Assembly (NCBI GenBank): GCA_905192745.1
Contig: CAJJLZ010000012.1
Coordinates: 8,787 to 72,786 of the forward strand
DNA: 64,000 nucleotides
DNA from: an uncultured Oscillospiraceae bacterium
GTDB lineage: Bacteria > Bacillota > Clostridia > Oscillospirales > Acutalibacteraceae
Direction: 5' to 3'
Notes under the pieces: generated by a model
What the model saw: only the letters and a program-made list of their open reading frames with translations
Told to the model about the DNA's origin: nothing
The model's database searches: none
Shown: positions 16,664 through 23,861 of the stretch, piece after piece
Numbering within the stretch: position 1 is the stretch's first letter
Layout: the number at the start of each line of letters is the position of its first letter
Program-made: the position numbers and the translations under genes

Positions 16664-17365
16664 TCAGTACAGCTCAAGCGTGACGGGGGAAAGAGGAGCG
16701 CGAAGCGCCTCCGGAGTCGGCGGATCGAAAAATCCGACGGCGGCCCCCGCGTTCCGGGTGAAAGAGAAGGCAACGCCGTCCTCTGAAAAAACAGCCCCGC
16801 CTCCGTGGAGGCGGGCCGTCTCCCGGATCAGCGCCATGGTAGGCGCCGTCGAAAATCCCGGTCCCCCCGCTACGGTGAAAAGCAGCCGTTCCGGGCAGGC
16901 CCGGAGCCGAAAAAGCACCCGGCCCTCCCGCGGAAAGGCGGTTGCCTCCCGAAACAGACGGAGCAGGGAGAAAACCGCCAGCCGGGGTTCCATCGTCGTT
17001 ATGACAGGGGCGTCCGGCAGTTCGGCGGTCAGTTCGATTTTCTGATCCGCCAGCCGCCGGGCCGCCGCCTGAGCTACGGCGCGGAACAACGCGGCCGCGT
17101 CCCCGCAGCGCAGGGGCCGGCTCCGTCCGGCAAGCTGCAGCACAGAGGAAAGCTCCAGCGAGGAAAGCTCCCGTGCCGCCCGGCGATAATCGTCCCCGGG
17201 CTTTCCGGCAAGACAGTCCGGAGCGCCGGGAGGCAGGGAAAGGAAATATACGGCCAGTCGTTCCCGCTGCCGGCCCTCCTCCCGCAGTGAAAGGGGACGG
17301 CGGGAAGACGAATCGGAAACGGCGGAAACCGCCGGATCGGGGGTGGGCGTGTGGTGGGAGTTCAT
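16664..17365 (-). CDS. Unknown protein resembling a degenerate histidine-kinase ATPase domain
   Basis: 233 residues, Arg/Pro-rich N-terminus and no membrane helix. Residues ~115-215 recall a GHKL/HATPase layout: ITTMEPRLAVFSLLRLFREATAF in place of the N box, then GRVLFRLRACPERLLFTVAGGPGFS and ALIRETARLHGGGAVFSEDGVAFSFTR in place of the G boxes. The key Asn and DxGxG residues are absent, so ATP binding is doubtful. It lies between the AbgT gene and the divergent gap promoter. It could be a dead kinase-like regulator or a pseudo-domain. The family call is weak. Confidence 0.6.
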   Translation of the reverse strand: MNSHHTPTPDPAVSAVSDSSSRRPLSLREEGRQRERLAVYFLSLPPGAPDCLAGKPGDDYRRAARELSSLELSSVLQLAGRSRPLRCGDAAALFRAVAQAAARRLADQKIELTAELPDAPVITTMEPRLAVFSLLRLFREATAFPREGRVLFRLRACPERLLFTVAGGPGFSTAPTMALIRETARLHGGGAVFSEDGVAFSFTRNAGAAVGFFDPPTPEALRAPLSPVTLELY

Positions 17366-17520
17366 CGTGGAAACCGCCTTTCAGAGGAATTTTGTCTTTT
17401 TTTGGAGGAGCCGATGAAACCGGGGCGGCGAAACCGGACAGGTTTCCCGGCGCGGGGCCTGCCCCTTTTGTGGAAGATCACGAAAGTCGTAAAGGAACGG
17501 TTAATAAATTGACAAACTTC

Positions 17521-17549
17521 TTGAAGTTTTCCGGAAAACATTATAGAAT
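17521..17549 (+). promoter_or_regulatory. Predicted promoter of gap, with overlapping palindrome
   Basis: TTGAAG, a 17-base spacer and TAGAAT. A TTGACA sits upstream at 17509 but has no -10 at proper spacing. The palindrome AACTTC-TT-GAAGTT (17515-17528) overlaps the -35 and is a candidate operator. Confidence 0.5.
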
Positions 17550-17583
17550 AGAAAAAGATTAAAAACAGTGGAGGTAATCATTT

Positions 17584-18603
17584 ATGGCTATCAAAGTTGG
17601 CATCAATGGTTTCGGCCGTATCGGCCGTCTGGTGTTCCGCGCGGCGGTCTCTCAGCCCGAGAAGTTCGAGGTCGTCGGCATCAATGATCCGTTTATCGAT
17701 CTGGACTACATGGTCTACATGGTCAAGTATGACACGATCCACGGCAAGTTCGAAGGCTCCATCGAAGCGAAGGACGGCAAGCTGGTTGTGAACGGCCGTG
17801 CAATCTCCGTCTATGCCGAGAAGAACCCGGCCGACATTAAGTGGAGCGAGTGCGGCGCGGACTACGTTGTGGAGTCTACCGGCGTGTTCTGCACCACCGA
17901 GAAGGCCAGCGCTCACCTCGCCGCCGGCGCAAAGAAGGTTGTCATCTCCGCCCCCGCGAAGGATAAGGACACCCCCACCTTTGTTTGCGGCGTCAACCTG
18001 GACAAGTACAACAAGGACATGAAGGTTGTTTCCAACGCGTCCTGCACCACCAACTGCCTGGCTCCTCTGGCCAAGGTTATCAACGATAAGTTCGGCATTG
18101 TCGAAGGCCTGATGACCACCGTCCACTCCACCACCGCTACCCAGAAGACCGTCGACGGCCCGTCCGCGAAGGACTGGAGAGGCGGCCGCGCTGCTGCCGG
18201 CAACATCATCCCTTCCTCCACCGGCGCCGCCAAGGCCTGCGCTCTGGTTATCCCGGAAGTGAAGGGCAAGCTGACCGGCATGGCGTTCCGTGTGCCGACG
18301 CTGGACGTTTCGGTTGTTGACCTGACCGTCCGCACCGAGAAGGCCACCACCATGGAAGAGATCAACGCCGCCCTGAAGGAAGCTTCGGAGACCTACATGA
18401 AGGGTATTCTGGGCTACACCGAGGACGCGGTTGTTTCCTCCGACTTCTACAGTGATTCCCGCACCTCCATCTACGACGCTACCGCCGGTATCGCCCTGAA
18501 CTCCAACTTCTTCAAGCTGGTGTCTTGGTACGACAACGAATGGGGCTACAGCAACAAGGTGCTGAACCTGATTGAGCACATGGCGAAGGTGGACGCGGAA
18601 TAA
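17584..18603 (+). CDS. gap: Glyceraldehyde-3-phosphate dehydrogenase, type I
   Basis: 339 residues. Rossmann motif GINGFGRIGRLVFRAA, catalytic Cys in SNASCTTNCLAPLAKVI (about 152-160), conserved HSTTATQKTVDGPS and the C-terminal WYDNEWGYSNKVLNLIEHMAK. It oxidises GAP to 1,3-bisphosphoglycerate with NAD+ in glycolysis. Codon use is strongly biased to C/G-ending codons, as expected for a very highly expressed gene. It is transcribed alone (no pgk or tpi neighbour). Ribosome site GGAGG 10-11 bases before ATG. Confidence 0.98.
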   Translation: MAIKVGINGFGRIGRLVFRAAVSQPEKFEVVGINDPFIDLDYMVYMVKYDTIHGKFEGSIEAKDGKLVVNGRAISVYAEKNPADIKWSECGADYVVESTGVFCTTEKASAHLAAGAKKVVISAPAKDKDTPTFVCGVNLDKYNKDMKVVSNASCTTNCLAPLAKVINDKFGIVEGLMTTVHSTTATQKTVDGPSAKDWRGGRAAAGNIIPSSTGAAKACALVIPEVKGKLTGMAFRVPTLDVSVVDLTVRTEKATTMEEINAALKEASETYMKGILGYTEDAVVSSDFYSDSRTSIYDATAGIALNSNFFKLVSWYDNEWGYSNKVLNLIEHMAKVDAE

Positions 18604-18648
18604 TCCTTTTTGAAGGTATTTTTCGCCACGCGAAGGTGGACGCGGAAT
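18583..18648. repeat. 19-bp direct repeat of the gap 3' end
   Basis: GCGAAGGTGGACGCGGAAT occurs at 18583-18601 (last codons of gap) and again at 18630-18648, 47 bases on. It looks like a local duplication. Confidence 0.8.
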
Positions 18649-18684
18649 CGTTCCCGTTTGCCCGGCATCCTTTATTGATCCCCG

Positions 18685-18721
18685 ATGCGCGGCCGGCTTA
18701 TCCGTCGGCCGCGCATTTCTT
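18685..18721 (+). terminator. Intrinsic terminator of gap
   Basis: ATGCGCGGCCG pairs with CGGCCGCGCAT across a 10-base loop, followed by a T-rich run (TTCTTTTCTG). Confidence 0.8.
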
Positions 18722-18760
18722 TTCTGTTAATTTTGTCCGTTTTTTCACAGAGGACGGAAA

Positions 18761-18823
18761 AACCAAAACAGACGGCGGAATCCCCCTTGCTGTTCGTGGG
18801 GTTCCCGCCGTCTGTTTTGGTTT
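18761..18823. terminator. Second long hairpin downstream of gap (bidirectional terminator)
   Basis: Arms of about 25 bases (AACCAAAACAGACGGCGG and its complement plus a few more pairs) around a short loop. It probably also ends transcription from the small minus-strand genes to its right. Confidence 0.7.
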
Positions 18824-18864
18824 CTGTATTCGCCGTTTATTACCGTTGCGGAGGAAAGGACGGA

Positions 18865-19008
18865 CTATGCCGCATAGCCCAGCAGCGCGTCCGCCGCCAG
18901 AGCGGCATGAGCCGCTTCCGCGTTGTACATGGTCCAGCGGTGGTCGTTTTGAATGAAAATTTTATCCAGCGTTTTGAGATAAGTCAGCGCGCGCGGGGTA
19001 TCGCTCAT
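18865..19008 (-). CDS. Small ORF overlapping the lipoprotein-like ORF (possible 3' part of a broken gene)
   Basis: 47 residues, MSDTPRALTYLKTLDKIFIQNDHRWTMYN... ending ALLGYAA. Its ATG overlaps the stop of the upstream lipoprotein-like ORF (ATGA). It has no ribosome site of its own apart from coupling. Either this is a coupled tiny gene, or the two ORFs are one lipoprotein split by a frameshift. No family recognised. Confidence 0.35.
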   Translation of the reverse strand: MSDTPRALTYLKTLDKIFIQNDHRWTMYNAEAAHAALAADALLGYAA

Positions 19009-19112
19009 TGCGCCGGCGTCGTCCGGCAGCCCGCCAGCGGCAGGAAGGAAAGCAGGAGAGCTCCGTTTGCCAGCAGGACGGCTGTTCGTTTTTTGCCGAT
19101 AACGGTAGTCAT
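19005..19112 (-). CDS. Very short lipoprotein-like ORF
   Basis: 35 residues: MTTVIGKKRTAVLLANGALLLSFLPLAGC then RTTPAQ and stop. This is a textbook lipoprotein signal peptide (basic start, hydrophobic core, LAGC lipobox) with almost nothing after the Cys. A good ribosome site (GGAAAGGA, 9 bases before ATG) argues that it is translated. The stop overlaps the next ORF by ATGA. Too short for automatic gene callers. Confidence 0.5.
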   Translation of the reverse strand: MTTVIGKKRTAVLLANGALLLSFLPLAGCRTTPAQ

Positions 19113-19295
19113 AACAGATAATCCTTTCCTGACCAAAAATCCCGTATTTTTCCGGTCGGCCCGTACACTTCGTATTATACGGGTTTCCCATGGGAAGTCT
19201 ATGGGAAATACCGGAATACGGGCAACCTGTGAAATTCGGATAAGGGAGAAGGAAAATCCGGAGAGGCGGGGATGCCGTAGCCGAAAGGGAGTATA

Positions 19296-19384
19296 TATGA
19301 TATAATGACGTTCAGGAGAAATGCGACAGCATTTCTCGGTTGCGCCGCCGGAAAAGGCGGGCAGAGAATCCGGTCGGGCGGCGC
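19296..19384. repeat. 89-bp structured repeat, copy 1
   Basis: Begins TATGATATAATGACG and ends GGGCGGCGC. It holds a perfect hairpin GAGAAATGC-GACA-GCATTTCTC and a second inverted repeat GCGCCGCC / GGCGGCGC. It is followed without gap by a second copy, and aligns gap-free with the copy at 47514 (70 of 89 identical by my count). Confidence 0.85.
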
Positions 19385-19470
19385 TATGATATAATGACGT
19401 TCAGGAGAAATGCGGCAGCATTTCTCGGTTGCGCCGCCGTAAAAGGCACCCATGAAATCCGGTTGCAACC
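19385..19470. repeat. 89-bp structured repeat, copy 2 (3' end diverged)
   Basis: Tandem to copy 1 and nearly identical for its first ~63 bases. Hairpin 1 is intact with a loop change (GGCA). The tail diverges and GCGCCGCC/GGCGGCGC is lost, but GGTTGC (19427-19432) can pair with GCAACC (19465-19470). It lies directly upstream of the thioesterase ribosome site. Confidence 0.75.
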
Positions 19471-19495
19471 ACGGAAAGACAGGGGAGGAAGCAAC

Positions 19496-19978
19496 ATGGC
19501 GAAGGAAGCCCAGGCAAAGCTGACGGCGGATTCCCGAACGGAACAGGTACAGATTGTCCTGCCGCAGCACGCGAATTCGGCCAAACGACTCTTCGGCGGA
19601 ATGCTGATGGCATGGATTGACGTGGTGGCGGCAGTGGTCGCGCGCCGTCATGCGAATGCGGAGGTTACCACCGCCTGTATCGATACCCTGCGCTTCGACG
19701 CGCCCGCCAAGGTGGGGGAGACCATACTGCTGGTCGGCTGTATTACTTACGTCGGCCGTACTTCGATGGAGGTGCGGGTGGATACCTATTCCGAGTCGCT
19801 GGACGGACGGCGGGAGCGGGTGAACCGCGCTTATCTCGTGCTGGTGGCGCTGGACGGGGAGGGACGGCCGAAGGAGGTGCCCGGTCTGGTTTTAGTCACC
19901 GACGAGGAACGGGAGGAATGGCAGGCGGGGGAACGCCGCCGCGCCCTCCGCCGCCAGAGACGGGAAGAAAAATACTAA
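19496..19978 (+). CDS. Acyl-CoA thioesterase (hotdog fold)
   Basis: 160 residues of the YciA/BACH-type hotdog family: QIVLPQHANSAKRLFGGMLMAWIDVVAAVVARRHANAEVTTACIDTLRF, where the Asn/Asp-containing helix segment is the CoA hydrolase signature, then VGRTSMEVRVDTYSES. It hydrolyses acyl-CoA to free acid and CoA. The C-terminal 25 residues are a charged Arg/Glu tail (REEWQAGERRRALRRQRREEKY), longer than usual. Ribosome site GGGGAGG, 8-9 bases before ATG. It stands alone downstream of the structured repeats. Confidence 0.9.
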   Translation: MAKEAQAKLTADSRTEQVQIVLPQHANSAKRLFGGMLMAWIDVVAAVVARRHANAEVTTACIDTLRFDAPAKVGETILLVGCITYVGRTSMEVRVDTYSESLDGRRERVNRAYLVLVALDGEGRPKEVPGLVLVTDEEREEWQAGERRRALRRQRREEKY

Positions 19979-19997
19979 CCGGATAACGAAACCAATG

Positions 19998-20038
19998 AAA
20001 ACCGCTCCCGGGATATTATCATCCCGGGAGCGGTTTTT
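19998..20038. terminator. Bidirectional terminator between convergent thioesterase and spoVB-like genes
   Basis: AAAACCGCTCCCGGGAT and its complement around a short loop, with A and T tracts on both sides. Confidence 0.9.
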
Positions 20039-20094
20039 GCCGGAGGAAATGCCGGCTGGGAAATTTTTAAGCACAGTGGAGGGAGAGACCGTCC

Positions 20095-21624
20095 TTATCG
20101 TCGGCGCAGCCATTGAAAATCCTCGTCGTTTACGCAGCCGAAGAGGAAGAGCAGCACGGTATACAGCAGCAGGCCCGTCAGCGCGGAAACCGCAACCGTC
20201 GCCAGAAGGGGCAGGGCGCTCTCCGTCAGTCTTTGCAGGCCGAGAGCGGCGACCCCGCCGGCCGTCATGGCGAGCAGAGGTTTTATCAGCCACTGCCCCC
20301 ACTGCATCCGCACCCCGGTAACCACCAGCAGACGGCGGATGTTCAGCCAGGCAGTCAGAATATTGCTGACGATCATGATGAAGAGGAACCCCTGCATTCC
20401 GCGCCCCGGGACAAGGAAAAAGATCGCCGTAATCCGCAGAACCGAGTCCAGCACGCTGTATTTCAGGGAGCTGACCTGCTGATCCAGCCCCTTGAGCAGG
20501 CCGTCCACCACGCTTTCGAGGTACATGAACGGCATGATCGGCGCGAGTACCCCGATCAGGAAGCCGACCTCCTCGCTGTGATAGATCAGCAGTCCGAGCT
20601 GTCGGGAGAAGAGGGCGAATACTCCGCTGATCGGGATGGAGAGCAGCAGCGTCACCCTCAGGGAGGTGTGGACCGCCCGCTCCACCCGGCGGGTCTGATT
20701 CAGCACAGCGGCTTCCGAAACCTCGGGAATCAGCAGGGTGGAGAAGGCCGACAGAAAGGATGAGGGGAAGAAGAGAATGGGCATCGCCATCCCTTTGAGC
20801 ATACCGAATTCGGAAAGCGCCCGTTCCTTAGAGCCGGAGTATTGGGTCAGGCAGTTCGGCACCAGCAGGTTCTCCACCGTCCGCAGGGCGGAGTTGAGAT
20901 ACCGTCCGGCCGTGATCGGCGTTGCGATGGAAAGCAGCTCCCGCAGAATCCCTTTTTTCCGCACGGGGGGATTCCCGGCGGTGGGCAGCTTCCGCCGATC
21001 CCGCAGATAGCCGATCCCCATATAGAGACAGGAGCCGATTTCCGCCAGCGTGTCCCCGATCATCACCGCTGCGCAGGCGGCGCTCATTCCCATGGCGGCG
21101 AACCGGTCGATAATCAGCAAAATCACGCCGATCCGCACGAGCTGTTCGAACATCTGGGCGTTGGAGGAGCAGGAAACCTTTCGGCGGGCGATAAAATATC
21201 CCCGCAGACAGGAGGAGATCCCCATAAAGGGCAGCCCGACCGAGAGTATCTTCAGAGCGGGCACCGCCCGCGTATCGTGCAGCCAGTACCGACTGATCCA
21301 ATCCGCGCCGAACACCATGGCGGCGGCGGAGACCAGCCCGATCAGAACGCTGACGAACATGGCCCGGCGGAGGATTCGGCGGATCGACCGCCGGGTTCCC
21401 CGGCCGGCTTCCTCTGCGATCAGACGGGTCACGCCGGTGGAGATGCCGGAGGTCGCGAAGGTGGAAGCCAGCACATAGATCGAAATAATGAGCTGGTAAA
21501 GGCCCATTCCTTCGGCCCCGATCTTGTTCGACAGATATACCCGGAAGAAGATGCCTACCGTGCGCAGCAGCAGGGAGGTCACCGTCAGGATCATCGCGTT
21601 TTTCAGAAAGGTAAAACGTTTCAA
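20095..21624 (-). CDS. spoVB: SpoVB-like lipid flippase (MOP/MATE superfamily)
   Basis: 509 residues and about 14 helices, opening with TFLKNAMILTVTSLLLRTVGIFFRVYLSNKIGAEGMGLYQLIISIYVLASTFATSGISTGVTRLIAEE, the SpoVB/Wzx N-terminal signature. It likely flips lipid-linked wall precursor for spore cortex synthesis. The start is TTG (decoded MKRFTF), set by a GGGGGG ribosome site 9 bases upstream; no in-frame ATG is well placed. SpoVB paralogues (YkvU, YtgP) are close, so the exact subtype is uncertain. It follows the three peptidoglycan-binding genes on the same strand. Confidence 0.85.
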   Translation of the reverse strand: MKRFTFLKNAMILTVTSLLLRTVGIFFRVYLSNKIGAEGMGLYQLIISIYVLASTFATSGISTGVTRLIAEEAGRGTRRSIRRILRRAMFVSVLIGLVSAAAMVFGADWISRYWLHDTRAVPALKILSVGLPFMGISSCLRGYFIARRKVSCSSNAQMFEQLVRIGVILLIIDRFAAMGMSAACAAVMIGDTLAEIGSCLYMGIGYLRDRRKLPTAGNPPVRKKGILRELLSIATPITAGRYLNSALRTVENLLVPNCLTQYSGSKERALSEFGMLKGMAMPILFFPSSFLSAFSTLLIPEVSEAAVLNQTRRVERAVHTSLRVTLLLSIPISGVFALFSRQLGLLIYHSEEVGFLIGVLAPIMPFMYLESVVDGLLKGLDQQVSSLKYSVLDSVLRITAIFFLVPGRGMQGFLFIMIVSNILTAWLNIRRLLVVTGVRMQWGQWLIKPLLAMTAGGVAALGLQRLTESALPLLATVAVSALTGLLLYTVLLFLFGCVNDEDFQWLRRR

Positions 21625-21736
21625 AGCAGCGCATCCCCCCTGTCTATATACCGTTCCCGGAGGATTGCCGCGGTGCGTTCCGGGCCTATCCCATTCTATG
21701 GGGGGAACAGGACGGATATGCCATCGGATCGGCTTT

Positions 21737-22348
21737 TTACGGCTCTCGGGATCTTGCGGAATCGGGGCCGGGGAGGATGGGCGGCCGTCCGGCGGACGGC
21801 ACCGTGCGGTTGACGTGGTTATAGGTTTCCACCAGCGTGTTCCAGGTGTCCTGATCCACGCCGCCCGTTTCTTCCAGTCCGGCGATGTTCTGTACCCGTC
21901 GGACCGCCTCGGCGTCTTTTTCCCGGAACCGGCCGGTGATCTCCACGTCGCTCATATTCTTGAAATAGTTCCCGATGGCACGGAGCATCAGTTGGATGAT
22001 GACCACCACGTCGCCCTCCGCACCCAGACTGATTACAGCGTCGCTTGAAGGAAAGGGTTCGATGAATTGGGCCGGCGCCTTAATCCCCTGAATGCGGTTG
22101 TATTCGAAAAAAATCATATCCCATGTCACCGGATCCACCTCCCCGGTGACGGGCAGTCCGTGAGCGCCCTGAAACGCGGCGACCGCCGCCGCAGTTTCGG
22201 GACCGTAAATGCCGTCCACCGATATCCGAGGAATCAGCAGATTATAGCGGGAGAGCTCCCGCAGGGCGGTCTGGAATTCCCGCACATACGCGCGGTACTG
22301 CTCGGGGGTGAGGAGCCCGGTTCCCGTGCTCCGCTGAGGTGCTGCCAT
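21737..22348 (-). CDS. Protein with two peptidoglycan-binding domains
   Basis: 203 residues. Two PG_binding_1 repeats: residues ~18-90 (VREFQTALRELSRY...ISVDGIYGPETAAAVAAFQGAHGLPVTGEVDPVTWD) and ~105-185 (GAEGDVVVIIQLMLRAIG...GRFREKDAEAVRRVQNIAGLEETGGVDQDTWNTL). No signal peptide and no catalytic domain. It is third in a same-strand set with a SpoIID-like protein and a proline-rich protein. This points to a spore coat or cortex role, by association only. Confidence 0.85.
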   Translation of the reverse strand: MAAPQRSTGTGLLTPEQYRAYVREFQTALRELSRYNLLIPRISVDGIYGPETAAAVAAFQGAHGLPVTGEVDPVTWDMIFFEYNRIQGIKAPAQFIEPFPSSDAVISLGAEGDVVVIIQLMLRAIGNYFKNMSDVEITGRFREKDAEAVRRVQNIAGLEETGGVDQDTWNTLVETYNHVNRTVPSAGRPPILPGPDSARSREP

Positions 22349-22381
22349 ACGATCATCCTTTCTATATTGCCCGGCCGCGGC

Positions 22382-23785
22382 TCATGCCTGCGCGCCGCTT
22401 TCGGTGATGGTCACGCCGGGGTTCTGACCGGGCTGCTTGTTCTGGCCGGTGGACAGGTCGGAATACAGGCTGGCGATCCGGTCCCAGGTAACAACGCCCA
22501 CCCGGCCGGTGACCGGCAGGCCGAATTCCCGCTGAAACGCCATAACCGCTTCCCGCGTTTGTGATCCGAACAGGCCGGTGACCGGCACGCTGGGGATGCT
22601 TGGAAAAGTTCCCGCAATCAGAGACAGATACTCCTGAAGATAGGAAACATATGCCCCCATGGAACCCTGAAGAAGAATTTCACCGGGATACAGGGCTACG
22701 CCGCCTTCAAACGCTCCCGATTCCAGAATGCCGTTGTAAGCGCGTTCCAGATCGTTCCAGGTGTTCCGGCCGACCAGACCGTCCGGGGTCAGCCCGTAGG
22801 TTTTCTGGAAGGCGATTACCCCGTCGGTGGTCTGCTGGTCAAAGGTACCGGTCACCTGCACCGGCGGCACCGCGTCGTAATACGCGCTGATAACGGCCAG
22901 ATAATACTGCAGCAGCTGCACGCCGATGCTGGTGTCCCCCGGCCGCAGCAGACCCGGATACTGGCGGGAGGCTTCGCTGAGAGAAATCCCCTCGCTGTCC
23001 AGCTCGGACAGACGCTTCACTGCGGTATACAGGTAGGCAATCCGATACCAGGTGTTGCTGCCGACGATCCCGTCCACCGGCAGTCCGAAGATCTCCTGAA
23101 AAGCCCGCACGGCATTCTCGGTCGATTCCCCGAAAACCGCGTCGGTTGGATTGATTTTCGGAATAAGGGGATAGTTCCGGCTGATCCGATTGAGCTGAAT
23201 CTGAATGGTCTGCACGTCGTTTCCGGCATCCCCCAGCCGCAGGGGAGTGCCGGGGTAGGACGGCGTGCCGGTGCGCACCGGTACGCCGCGCACGATATCG
23301 ATGTCGTCCCCGTAGAAGTTCTGCAAAATTTCATACGGCGTCATTCCCTCTTCAGCCAGAGAGACGGTTCCCCACTGGGACAGTCCCTCACAGGTGACGG
23401 TGGAGCCGTTGCAGTATTGGGTGAAGTAGGGCTCGACGCTCCCCTGCCGGCGGACATAGCTGTTGAAGATCTGGTCCACAATGGTGTTGATGTTGTCGTA
23501 AATATCCCGCCCATGAACATAGGACTGGTCATAGGCGGTGGAATTGGTGATGTCGTAATCGTATCCCTGACTGCGGTACCATTCGGTGTAATACCGGTTG
23601 AGCGCGAACGAAATCTGCGCGTAGATATTGGCCCGGATGGCGTTTTCCGGCCAGGTGGGGTAAATTTCGCTGGACGCGACGTTCTTGATGTACTCCGGGA
23701 AGGTGACGGTCACGTTCTGCGCATTGGAACCGGGAGGGCCCAGATGAACGGTAATGCTGTCCGGGATATAGGGTTCTCCGACCAT
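22382..23785 (-). CDS. SpoIID-like domain protein with three peptidoglycan-binding repeats
   Basis: 467 residues. N-terminal ~190: SITVHLGPPG, FPEYIKNVASSEIYPTWPENAIRANIYAQISFALNRYYTEWYRSQGYDYDI, VHGRDIYDNINTIVDQIFNSYV and TCEGLSQWGTVSLAEEGMTPYEILQNFYG. These match the SpoIID lytic transglycosylase layout, including the Glu in ASSEIYP. Then three PG_binding_1 repeats (about 190-260, 280-350, 370-440), each with FQ..GLPVxGxVGxxTW. The ATG at 23785 was chosen for its AAGGAAGGA site; a longer GTG start has none. It is probably a sporulation-stage wall enzyme; known in clostridia as an uncharacterised conserved protein. Confidence 0.85.
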   Translation of the reverse strand: MVGEPYIPDSITVHLGPPGSNAQNVTVTFPEYIKNVASSEIYPTWPENAIRANIYAQISFALNRYYTEWYRSQGYDYDITNSTAYDQSYVHGRDIYDNINTIVDQIFNSYVRRQGSVEPYFTQYCNGSTVTCEGLSQWGTVSLAEEGMTPYEILQNFYGDDIDIVRGVPVRTGTPSYPGTPLRLGDAGNDVQTIQIQLNRISRNYPLIPKINPTDAVFGESTENAVRAFQEIFGLPVDGIVGSNTWYRIAYLYTAVKRLSELDSEGISLSEASRQYPGLLRPGDTSIGVQLLQYYLAVISAYYDAVPPVQVTGTFDQQTTDGVIAFQKTYGLTPDGLVGRNTWNDLERAYNGILESGAFEGGVALYPGEILLQGSMGAYVSYLQEYLSLIAGTFPSIPSVPVTGLFGSQTREAVMAFQREFGLPVTGRVGVVTWDRIASLYSDLSTGQNKQPGQNPGVTITESGAQA

Positions 23786-23861
23786 GGTAATCCTTCCTTC
23801 CACATAAATAGGCGGCACAAACAGAATGGAAAGAAGCGTGCCTCCGCTTCCTTGCCGGACC

